5,769 nucleotides of DNA from JBDSTW01 sp039914705 (GTDB taxonomy: Bacteria > Pseudomonadota > Gammaproteobacteria > SURF-13): the NCBI GenBank assembly GCA_039914705.1, contig JBDSOT010000101.1:1-5769 (forward strand), written 5' to 3'. A program made the position numbers and the translations under genes. Of the stretch, positions 1-5,358 are shown piece by piece. Position 1 is the stretch's first letter; every line of letters starts with the position of its first letter. Below the pieces are notes generated by a model, which had not been told where the DNA came from, did no database searches, and saw nothing but the letters and a program-made list of their open reading frames with translations.

Positions 1-229
1 ATTCGATGATTTGACCGCCGCTCATTTTGATCGCGTGGCTATACTTAGGCCTGAGCTTGTGCTGTTCGGCTCCGGTGCGCGCCTGCGTTTTCCGCTACCC
101 GCCCTGACGGCAAATCTGCTGAATCAGGGGATTGGTGTTGAGGTAATGGACACGGGCGCTGCCTGTCGTACCTACAATATTCTTATCAACGAGGGGCGCA
201 ATGTGGCGGCTGCCCTGTTAATGATCTAA
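1..229 (+). CDS. Mth938-like (DUF498) domain protein, 5' truncated
   Basis: The reading frame is open to the left edge (codons begin at base 2) and stops with TAA at 227-229, so only the last 75 residues are visible. A TTG at 11 could be read as a start, but the preceding codons stay in frame and the family is usually about 120-130 residues, so this is the C-terminal portion. Family signals are the strand 'LVLFGSGARLRFP', followed by 'GIGVEVMDTGAACRTYN' and 'EGRNVAAALL', typical of the DUF498/Mth938 fold that also includes the mitochondrial complex I assembly factor NDUFAF3. The bacterial role is not established and none is assigned here. No signal peptide or membrane segment is visible in this part. 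It converges on nlpD with a 25-bp gap (230-254), in the place where rpoS follows nlpD in E. coli. Family assignment is fairly sure; function is unknown. Confidence 0.85.
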   Translation, partial: FDDLTAAHFDRVAILRPELVLFGSGARLRFPLPALTANLLNQGIGVEVMDTGAACRTYNILINEGRNVAAALLMI

Positions 230-254
230 AGCGGTAACCTGCCGGTCTGAATCG

Positions 255-1103
255 TTAATTCTTTGCCGGCAAGTAAAGCAGCGGGTCTACGGGTTTGCCG
301 TCTTTGCGAATCTCAAAATACAGCATCACACGCTCTGCTCCGGTTTTGCCCATTTCCGCAATTGGCTGTCCGAGTCTTACCTGATCGCCTTCTTTAACGA
401 GTATTTTTTTATTATGAGCATAAGCACTTAGGAAGGATTTATCATGCTTTATGATAACTAACTCTCCAAGCCCGATCAGCCCGCTTCCCCGGTAGACCAC
501 GCGCCCCGCAGCAGCAGCGTGAATCTGCTGGGCCTCTTTACCGGCGATGCTCAAGCCCTTCTCGGTGAGGGAAAACCCTTGAATTAAGGCACCTTGCGTG
601 GGCCACCTCCAGAGTAGAGTGGAATCCGCCAGGCCTGTCCTTGGCACCGAGGCCACGGGAGTATCTAACACTGATGCGGGCGGCGTTGCCGCTATTCCCG
701 AAGATGTGAGCGGCGGAGGAACCGCCCCAGATGATGGCCGCCTCACTATCATCGCAGCCTTGGGTGGAACAACCTGTAACAGCTGTCCCCGGTAAATCGG
801 GTAAGGCGGCTGGAGCTTATTCCATTCGGCGACTTGCCTAGCCTCGTAACCATAGGTCGCCGCAATTGAATAAAGCGTATCGCCGGTGCGAACTTGGTGG
901 AAGGCCGTTTTATTCGCAGGCTGTGCCGCTGGCGTTACCGCCGCGACGGCTGGCGAATTGGAGATGGGTTGCGAATCGGAGGCGAGGTCTTTACTGCTCA
1001 CCGGTGCAATCGCCTGATTACCGCCGCAAGACAGGAGCATCAGGCCGGCTAATAGCGCAAGCGCGCACTGTTTCATAAGCTGCATGAATGAACATCGCCG
1101 CAT
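255..1103 (-). CDS. nlpD: NlpD-type murein hydrolase activator, LysM and degenerate M23 domains
   Basis: This is a 282-residue predicted outer-membrane lipoprotein expected to activate a periplasmic N-acetylmuramoyl-L-alanine amidase (AmiC in E. coli) during septum splitting. A hydrophobic segment (residues 13-25) ends in a lipobox-like LLSC with Cys26. It is followed by a low-complexity Ala/Pro/Ser linker, a LysM peptidoglycan-binding domain at about 68-112 (core 'VRTGDTLYSIAATYG'), a second Pro-rich linker, and an M23/LytM domain at about 167-279 (from 'WRWPTQGALIQGFS' to 'PVDPLLYLP'). Metal ligands of active M23 enzymes are missing: the HxxxD site reads E181/S185 and the final HxH His is Tyr262, while His230 in 'SAYAHN' remains. 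This fits a non-catalytic activator. The start at 1103 shares one base with the pcm stop (TGATG) and has a GGGAG at 1114-1118, 10 nt upstream. Met10 at 1076 would give a shorter, more canonical signal peptide. It is the last gene of surE-pcm-nlpD. Confidence 0.93.
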   Translation of the reverse strand: MRRCSFMQLMKQCALALLAGLMLLSCGGNQAIAPVSSKDLASDSQPISNSPAVAAVTPAAQPANKTAFHQVRTGDTLYSIAATYGYEARQVAEWNKLQPPYPIYRGQLLQVVPPKAAMIVRRPSSGAVPPPLTSSGIAATPPASVLDTPVASVPRTGLADSTLLWRWPTQGALIQGFSLTEKGLSIAGKEAQQIHAAAAGRVVYRGSGLIGLGELVIIKHDKSFLSAYAHNKKILVKEGDQVRLGQPIAEMGKTGAERVMLYFEIRKDGKPVDPLLYLPAKN

Positions 1104-1765
1104 CAGCGCGTGACTCCCGCACGTAGGGGGACAAAGCTGACCTTGCCTAAATTTTCCTGCTCGTACCCTTGCGGAGTACGTTTCAAAAGTATGAGGTCCT
1201 GCGAGCCGCGTTCGCCGACCGGGATAATCAGCCGACCCTGTGCGCCAAGCTGTTCGAGCAATGCCTGGGGGAGTTCGGCCGGGGCCGCCGTGACGATAAT
1301 TGCGTCATAGGGCGCATGATCAGGCCAGCCCCAGCTGCCGTTGGTGTGTTTCACGTGGATATTACGCAGCTTGAGCGCTGCAAGCCGGGTACGCGCGTAT
1401 TGCAGCAAGGCATCTATGCGCTCGACGCTGAATACTTCGCCTGCGAGTTGCGCAAGAATGGCGGCTTGATAGCCCGAGCCGGTGCCGACTTCCAATACCT
1501 TATTAAGCGGCCCGCTATTGAGCAGAGCCTCGGTCATGCGCGCCACCACATAGGGTTGCGAGATCGTCTGCCCGTGACCAATCGGCAGCGCGGTGTCTTC
1601 GTAAGCGCGGCTCGCCAGCGCCTCGTCCACGAATATATGACGCGGCGTGTCACGCATTACATCCAGCAGGCCCTGGTGCCGGATGCCCTGCTCCTGCAGG
1701 CGCTTGATCAGGCGTTCGCGTGTGCGTTGCGAGGTCATGCCGATGCCGCGATGAAGTACGCTCAT
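1103..1765 (-). CDS. pcm: Protein-L-isoaspartate O-methyltransferase
   Basis: This is a cytosolic 220-residue SAM-dependent methyltransferase that methylates L-isoaspartyl residues in aged proteins so they can revert to aspartate. Evidence is the PIMT signature 'ALPIGHGQTISQPYVVARMTE' region (residues 59-79, with Ser69), SAM-binding motif I 'VLEVGTGSGYQ' (90-100), 'VFSVER' (111-116) with the acidic ribose-binding Glu, 'APYDAIIVTAAP' (151-162), and the 'RLIIPVGE' and 'FVPLRAGV' C-terminal motifs. Length agrees with E. coli Pcm (208 residues). The start at 1765 overlaps the surE stop as ATGA (1762-1765), which suggests translational coupling. Met10 at 1738 would match the family N terminus more closely but has no Shine-Dalgarno sequence. 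One oddity is that the usual GDG near the adenine-binding loop reads Thr141-Asn142-Gly143. It is the middle gene of surE-pcm-nlpD, a common gammaproteobacterial order. Confidence 0.96.
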   Translation of the reverse strand: MSVLHRGIGMTSQRTRERLIKRLQEQGIRHQGLLDVMRDTPRHIFVDEALASRAYEDTALPIGHGQTISQPYVVARMTEALLNSGPLNKVLEVGTGSGYQAAILAQLAGEVFSVERIDALLQYARTRLAALKLRNIHVKHTNGSWGWPDHAPYDAIIVTAAPAELPQALLEQLGAQGRLIIPVGERGSQDLILLKRTPQGYEQENLGKVSFVPLRAGVTR

Positions 1766-2568
1766 GTGCGCTTCATTTCCTTATGCGCGCTGGCTATCGG
1801 GATGACGTCTTCACACACCTCGGGAAAGGCGCAACGTGCCAGCCAGCTTGCCACCTGGTCGAGTGCGGTATAGCGTGTAAGATCAACCAAGATGGGCGTG
1901 AGCGACACATAATTATTGCGAATGGCATGGAAGTCGGTGCCCGGGCCGGCGTCTTGCTCCGCACCCGGCGGTCCTACCCAATAAATAGTGCGGCCGCGCG
2001 GATCAATGTTTTTCACCACCGGCTCGGCCTTGTGCCGATGTCCAAGCCGCGTGGCTTCAAAACCGGCCAGCCTTTCCCACGGCAGATCAGGCACGTTCAC
2101 ATTTAAAATGGTGTCCGCCGGCAAAGGATCTTCCCGCAGACGCTCGATCAGAAATTTAACCACGCGCGCCGCCGTTTCGTAGTGATGCTGCCCAACCAAT
2201 GACACAGCCAGCGCGGGCAGCCCGAGGAAACGCCCCTCCATGGCAGCGGCGACCGTACCCGAGTAAAGCACATCATCACCCAGATTGGCGCCGGCGTTGA
2301 TCCCGGACACCACCATATCCGGCTCATCTTCCAGCAAGCCGGTAATGGCCAGATGTACGCAATCGGTCGGCGTGCCATCCACGCGCATAAACCCATTCTG
2401 CTCGCGCACCGCCCGTATCGGTGCATCCAGCGTAAGGGAATTACTCGCCCCGCTACGGTCGCGGTCAGGGGCAACCACATGCACCTCGGCGATCTCGCTT
2501 AAGACCCGGGCCAGGCACACAATGCCGGTCGACTGGTAGCCATCGTCATTACTTATCAATATTTTCAT
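1762..2568 (-). CDS. surE: 5'/3'-nucleotidase SurE
   Basis: SurE is a cytosolic metal-dependent phosphatase acting on nucleoside 5'- and 3'-monophosphates, and on short polyphosphate in E. coli, linked to stationary-phase survival. The protein has 268 residues. The N terminus 'MKILISNDDG' carries the metal-binding Asp8-Asp9; Ser39 lies in 'DRDRSGASNSLTL' and Asn91 in 'VVSGINAGANLGDDV'. These are the four expected metal or active-site residues. Further family motifs are 'GTPTDCVHLA' (65-74), 'YSGTVAAAMEGR' (102-113), 'ILNVNVPDLP' (154-163) and 'GPGTDF' (208-213). Similarity to E. coli SurE (253 residues) runs to about residue 245, and a tail of about 20 residues (to 'SAHKEMKRT') is extra. ATG at 2568 gives the exact family N terminus, although no good Shine-Dalgarno is seen before it. 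It is the first gene of the surE-pcm-nlpD operon; the promoter should lie in 2569-2825. truD, the usual gene upstream in E. coli, is absent. Confidence 0.97.
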   Translation of the reverse strand: MKILISNDDGYQSTGIVCLARVLSEIAEVHVVAPDRDRSGASNSLTLDAPIRAVREQNGFMRVDGTPTDCVHLAITGLLEDEPDMVVSGINAGANLGDDVLYSGTVAAAMEGRFLGLPALAVSLVGQHHYETAARVVKFLIERLREDPLPADTILNVNVPDLPWERLAGFEATRLGHRHKAEPVVKNIDPRGRTIYWVGPPGAEQDAGPGTDFHAIRNNYVSLTPILVDLTRYTALDQVASWLARCAFPEVCEDVIPIASAHKEMKRT

Positions 2569-2614
2569 ATTTTCGCTATGATCCGTAGATCAATGGGAGT
2601 ATTCAAGCATCTCT

Positions 2615-2672
2615 GACTAGCCTATTTTACTACGCCCTGTGGGCGCGCGCAGGCTTAAACACTTTGCTAGTC
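2615..2672. repeat. Inverted repeat GACTAGC / GCTAGTC with 44-bp spacer
   Basis: GACTAGC at 2615-2621 and its exact reverse complement GCTAGTC at 2666-2672 flank 44 bp. A near-copy in the second orientation, GCTAGAC, follows at 2697-2703. Inside the spacer is a small GC hairpin, CGCCC-tgt-GGGCG, at 2633-2645. The repeat lies wholly in the surE/Smr intergenic region and could be a paired operator or a chance match. The hairpin is too short, and lacks a T-run, to be called a terminator. Confidence 0.4.
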
Positions 2673-2684
2673 GAAGTTTACCGG

Positions 2685-2718
2685 ATAATCGGCCGGGCTA
2701 GACAATCAGCCGGATGTG
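2685..2718. repeat. Imperfect 17-bp tandem repeat around AATC(G/A)GCCGG
   Basis: AATCGGCCGG at 2687-2696 recurs as AATCAGCCGG at 2704-2713, nine of ten bases matching, with an offset of 17 bp. Extending to two 17-bp units (2685-2701 and 2702-2718) gives 11 of 17 identities. It lies in the divergent intergenic region. It may be a binding site, a degenerate duplication or chance; no known operator consensus was recognised. Confidence 0.3.
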
Positions 2719-2825
2719 TGCAGATGATATACATTGAAATTATCCAGCCTGTCTTGGCCTTGTATATGCAAAAATACCGCCAAACATGCGGATAATGATT
2801 GCTATTTCAACCAACTCAATCAGCC

Positions 2826-3368
2826 ATGGCCAAACCACCTAAAGTTAGCGATGCCGACCGCGAATTATTTCGCCGCGAGATTGATAGCGTCACCCCGTTG
2901 CGTCACGATAAGATTACACCGCCGCGCCGGCGGCCGTCGCCCCTGCCACGGCAAACCTTGCTTGAAAACGAGCGTGTGCTGCGCGATATGCTCTCGGATA
3001 ATTTCGACCCCGCTGAAGTGGAAACCGGCGAGGAATTATTGTTCAGCCGCCACGGCCTCCAGCACGGGCTGCTGCGCAAATTGCGGCGCGGTAAGTTCAA
3101 TATTAATATGGAACTTGATCTGCACGGTATGACGGTACCGCAAGCCCGCGATGCCCTCACGCAATTTCTGCTGGAGTGCCGCGCCACCAACAGCCGCTGT
3201 GTACGCATCATCCACGGCAAAGGCCACGGCTCACTTCACAAGCAGCCCGTGCTCAAAGGCAAACTCAATGTCTGGCTACAACAACGTGATGAAGTGCTGG
3301 CTTTTTGTTCGGCCCGCATTGAAGATGGTGGCACCGGAGCGGTATACGTCTTATTGAAGCGGGCCTGA
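2826..3368 (+). CDS. Smr-domain protein, SmrA-like (predicted nuclease)
   Basis: This is a 180-residue cytosolic protein with a C-terminal Smr domain, a nuclease-type domain found at the end of MutS2 and in stand-alone proteins. E. coli has SmrA (YdaL) and SmrB; SmrB cleaves mRNA at collided ribosomes. The N-terminal 'SDADRELFRREIDSVTPL' (8-25) resembles the start of E. coli Smr proteins. A basic Pro-rich stretch follows (31-42), then 'SRHGLQHGLLRKLRRGKF' (74-91), which resembles SmrA. The Smr core has 'ELDLHGMT' (96-103), 'RIIHGKGHGS' (127-136) and 'DGGTGAVYVLL' (167-177). Both the DLHG and HGKG motifs are intact, so activity is plausible. ATG at 2826 was chosen because the family-like N terminus begins there; an in-frame TTG at 2799 adds nine unrelated residues. 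No Shine-Dalgarno precedes the ATG. It diverges from surE and converges on ispF with a 29-bp gap, occupying the place of truD in the E. coli order. The exact subfamily and substrate are uncertain. Confidence 0.9.
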   Translation: MAKPPKVSDADRELFRREIDSVTPLRHDKITPPRRRPSPLPRQTLLENERVLRDMLSDNFDPAEVETGEELLFSRHGLQHGLLRKLRRGKFNINMELDLHGMTVPQARDALTQFLLECRATNSRCVRIIHGKGHGSLHKQPVLKGKLNVWLQQRDEVLAFCSARIEDGGTGAVYVLLKRA

Positions 3369-3397
3369 TACATGTAGCTAACGCCATGCGCAGAATT

Positions 3398-3877
3398 CTA
3401 TGAATCGGATTCGTTTAACAGTACTACCGCATAAGCGCCAATGCCCTCCTGGCGGCCGATGAATCCCATGCCTTCCGTAGTCGTTGCCTTGATGTTGATG
3501 CGCGAAATCGGAAGTGCCGTATCCTCACTCAGATTTAAACACATCGCTTCTACATGAGCCGCCAACTTTGGTGCTTGTGCTAAAACGGTGATGTCGATAT
3601 TTGAAATCGTCAAGGTTTGCTGCCGGATGAGTTCCACAACATTGCGTAATAAAATACGGCTGTCGATGTTGTGATATTGCGCGCTGGTGTCGGGAAAATG
3701 CCTACCGATATCGCCGAGGCCTGCGGCGCCGAGCAGTGCATCGCACAGTGCATGAATCAACACGTCGCCATCCGAATGCGCAGCCAGGCCACGCTCGAAG
3801 GGAATCGTCACGCCGCCGAGTACCAATTTTCTGTCGTGTGCAAAGGCATGTGCGTCATAACCGTGGCCGATCCTCAT
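3398..3877 (-). CDS. ispF: 2-C-methyl-D-erythritol 2,4-cyclodiphosphate synthase
   Basis: IspF cyclises 4-diphosphocytidyl-methylerythritol 2-phosphate to ME-2,4-cyclodiphosphate with loss of CMP, in the MEP isoprenoid pathway; it acts in the cytosol as a trimer. At 159 residues it has the normal family length. Metal ligands are visible as Asp8 and His10 in 'MRIGHGYDAH' and His42 in 'HSDGDVLIHALCDALLGA' (34-51). Other signatures are 'GDIGRHFPDT' (55-64) and the C-terminal 'KATTTEGMGFIGRQEGIGAYAV', containing the conserved TTTE and nucleotide-binding residues. The ATG at 3877 overlaps the ispD stop by 4 nt (ATGA, 3874-3877) and has a purine-rich AAGAGAG at 3884-3890, 6 nt upstream, so coupled translation with ispD is likely. 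It is the last gene of the rightmost minus-strand group. No convincing terminator hairpin is visible in the 29 bp shared with the convergent Smr gene. Confidence 0.97.
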   Translation of the reverse strand: MRIGHGYDAHAFAHDRKLVLGGVTIPFERGLAAHSDGDVLIHALCDALLGAAGLGDIGRHFPDTSAQYHNIDSRILLRNVVELIRQQTLTISNIDITVLAQAPKLAAHVEAMCLNLSEDTALPISRINIKATTTEGMGFIGRQEGIGAYAVVLLNESDS

Positions 3878-4587
3878 ACGCTGCTCTCTTGATGTTGCAG
3901 ATAAAATTGAGCCAGGGCCAAATCAGGCAGATGCGTAATCTTGATGTTATCTGCGTGACCTTCCACCATCATAGGTACGGCACCAACCAGCGACATGGCG
4001 GCGGCTTCATCAGTCACGGTTAACCGGCGATCAATAGCCTGGGTTAACGCTTGTGTCAGTCTGCCAATCTGAAATATTTGCGGGGTCTGCGCGCGCCACA
4101 ATTCTTCACGATCAACGGTCTCTATAACCTCGCCGGAACTTGTTACGCGCTTCACCGTATCGCTGACCCGCACGCCGAGCAATGCACCATCGGAGTGATG
4201 TTGAACAGCATCAATTAATTTATCAATATCGTCATGGCGCAGGCACGGGCGCACGGCATCATGCACCAGCACCCAATCATCTGGATCGGCAATATCGGCA
4301 AGCCGACGCAGCGCGTTCAACACGGAATGACAGCGTTGCGCGCCGCCGTTAACGGTGATCAATGGTTTATTCTGGGTCGCCACTATGCTCAATAAATTTT
4401 TTCCGTAGCTATCTTCCGGACCGAGTGCCACAACCACTCCAGTAATCCCCACATGCGTTAGCAGCCGTTGCAAACTATGTTCAATAACCACTTTGCCGCA
4501 CAGTGACAGATATTGCTTGGGGCGCTCGCCACCCATGCGCATACCTATGCCCGCCGCAGGTATGACCGCCCAACATTTAACTGGCAT
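3874..4587 (-). CDS. ispD: 2-C-methyl-D-erythritol 4-phosphate cytidylyltransferase
   Basis: IspD joins MEP and CTP to give CDP-methylerythritol in the cytosolic MEP isoprenoid pathway, supplying the route that continues to IspF. With the start at 4587 the protein has 237 residues, the usual length. The CTP-binding loop 'VIPAAGIGMRMGGERPKQY' (8-26) holds Arg17 and Lys24, matching catalytic Arg20 and Lys27 of E. coli. 'VLVHDAVRPC' (106-115) is the family signature; Thr144 in 'VSDTVKR' and Lys216 in 'ADNIKIT' match the MEP-binding Thr140 and Lys213. An in-frame ATG at 4662 would add 25 residues without family similarity and overlap the upstream gene by 86 nt. The 4587 start has AGGA 8 nt upstream and overlaps the PPTase 3' end by only 11 nt. 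It is unusual that a PPTase, not ftsB, lies directly upstream. Confidence 0.96.
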   Translation of the reverse strand: MPVKCWAVIPAAGIGMRMGGERPKQYLSLCGKVVIEHSLQRLLTHVGITGVVVALGPEDSYGKNLLSIVATQNKPLITVNGGAQRCHSVLNALRRLADIADPDDWVLVHDAVRPCLRHDDIDKLIDAVQHHSDGALLGVRVSDTVKRVTSSGEVIETVDREELWRAQTPQIFQIGRLTQALTQAIDRRLTVTDEAAAMSLVGAVPMMVEGHADNIKITHLPDLALAQFYLQHQESSV

Positions 4588-5347
4588 GGTAACCATCCTG
4601 CCATTGCCAACATTTAAGTTTCCAATCGTGGCCTTCAACGCCAAGCGCCCCCACATAACCATCGGCCGGAATCAATTCCTGCAATGACCAGCGCGCCGCT
4701 TCGCCAGGATCATTCTTTACACTGAGCAGTGACGCCGGTAGTCCGGGTCGCAATTCAACATCAAATTCATCGAGATCGATCGACAGCCCCTTCCCCATCG
4801 CTTTTATGTAAGCCTCTTTGCGCGTCCAGCAGGTATAAAATGCGGTTTCCTGTAAATGGAGCGGAAGCGAGTGCAAATCAGCAACTTCCTTTGGTGAAAA
4901 AAATTGCTCGGCGATGGAATCCTGGTCGGGCAGCGGACGCATGTACTCAATATCGATACCCAGATCGCGCCCTGTGCTGATGGCGTAAACAGCGATGTCA
5001 TTGGAATGGGATATATTAAAACGGAGGTCACTGCTGCAAAACTCACTCGCCAAGGCAGGTTTTCCATAAGCATTATAGCAAAACCGCAGAGCGCGAGGGT
5101 CAGTATTCAGATAGCGTCCGAGTAACATTCGTAACACGCCGCGCGCCGCAATGAAATTTTCACGATCTCGCGAAAGATGAAATTTACCGGCCCGGATAAT
5201 TTCATCATCAACGAGCAAACTTATCAGATCGGGGTTATAAGCCTTGCTTAGTAATGCGCACCAGACATGAACCTCGCTGTGGCATGTGACAACCGGCTCG
5301 GAGGGCAAGCACCAAATAGCTGTCGTTACACTGCCTCGCATGACCAT
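4577..5347 (-). CDS. Sfp-type 4'-phosphopantetheinyl transferase
   Basis: This cytosolic enzyme moves the 4'-phosphopantetheine arm of coenzyme A onto a Ser of acyl or peptidyl carrier domains, turning apo synthases into active holo forms. The protein has 256 residues, near the size of Sfp-class (monomeric) enzymes rather than the short AcpS class. Motifs in order: 'SRDRENFIAARGVLRMLLGRYL' region (59-80), 'NAYGKPAL' (92-99), 'LRFNISHS' (108-115), 'LGIDIEYMRP' (129-138) with Mg2+ ligands Asp132 and Glu134, 'FFSPKE' (149-154), and 'CWTRKEAYIKAMGKGLS' (173-189) with the third ligand Glu178. All key residues are present. ATG at 5347 leaves 11 bp after the thioesterase-domain gene; Met3 at 5341 is an alternative, and neither has a strong Shine-Dalgarno. 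The immediate upstream synthase is its likely client, which is an inference from position. It could equally serve other carrier proteins of the cell. Confidence 0.95.
   Translation of the reverse strand: MVMRGSVTTAIWCLPSEPVVTCHSEVHVWCALLSKAYNPDLISLLVDDEIIRAGKFHLSRDRENFIAARGVLRMLLGRYLNTDPRALRFCYNAYGKPALASEFCSSDLRFNISHSNDIAVYAISTGRDLGIDIEYMRPLPDQDSIAEQFFSPKEVADLHSLPLHLQETAFYTCWTRKEAYIKAMGKGLSIDLDEFDVELRPGLPASLLSVKNDPGEAARWSLQELIPADGYVGALGVEGHDWKLKCWQWQDGYHAS
4596..4599 (-). promoter_or_regulatory. Shine-Dalgarno that sets the ispD start
   Basis: AGGA on the minus strand lies 8 nt before the ATG at 4587, inside the 3' end of the PPTase gene. It favours the internal ATG over the upstream in-frame ATG at 4662, and agrees with where family similarity begins. 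Its position within the upstream coding region suggests that ispD translation is coupled to that of the PPTase. Confidence 0.6.
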
Positions 5348-5358
5348 ACCGCAACAAC

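Larger units (their letters stand above)
2569..2825. promoter_or_regulatory. Divergent surE / Smr-gene intergenic region
   Basis: This 257-bp stretch contains no supported gene on either strand and must hold the promoters of surE (leftward) and the Smr gene (rightward). For surE, a weak sigma-70-like pair reads TTGAAT, 17 nt, GATCAT on the minus strand (-35 about 2605-2600, -10 about 2582-2577). It lies so close to the ATG at 2568 that a transcript from it would have almost no leader. TAAAAT on the minus strand (2629-2624) is another -10-like word, without a matching -35. For the Smr gene, TTGAAA at 2734-2739 and TATATG at 2763-2768 are 23 nt apart, too far for a standard promoter; GATAAT occurs at 2684-2689 and 2791-2796 without a good partner. 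The region also has CTAG-centred repeats, listed separately. Its role as a regulatory region is inferred from gene orientation; individual promoter elements are uncertain. Confidence 0.5.

Noticed and set aside
11..13. TTG as the true start of the DUF498 gene
   Set aside because: The frame stays open to the window edge and the product from TTG would be only 72 residues, shorter than the family.
263..272. Perfect 10-bp palindrome TTGCCGGCAA at the end of nlpD, considered as part of a terminator
   Set aside because: It lies within the coding sequence, has no loop or T-run, and a 10-bp palindrome can arise by chance.
598..1078. Two small plus-strand open frames inside nlpD
   Set aside because: They are antisense to the Pro/Ala-rich linker and signal peptide of nlpD, with no family similarity or ribosome binding site.
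1169..1873. Long open frame of 234 codons on the plus strand, opposite pcm
   Set aside because: It lies antisense to a clearly homologous pcm, matches no family I know, and its openness is explained by the codon use of the gene on the other strand.
2799..2825. TTG start for the Smr gene
   Set aside because: It adds nine residues not resembling the family N terminus, while the ATG at 2826 begins a segment that matches Smr proteins.
2734..3132. Plus-strand open frame spanning the intergenic region into the Smr gene
   Set aside because: Most of it overlaps the Smr coding sequence in another frame, and the translation has no recognisable domain.
3369..3397. Possible bidirectional terminator between the convergent Smr gene and ispF
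   Set aside because: Only short matches such as CATG...CATG and GAATTC are present; there is no stable stem with a following T-run.
4588..4662. Upstream in-frame ATG giving a 262-residue IspD
   Set aside because: The extra 25 residues show no family similarity, overlap the PPTase by 86 nt and are out of keeping with the usual IspD length; the ATG at 4587 has a Shine-Dalgarno.
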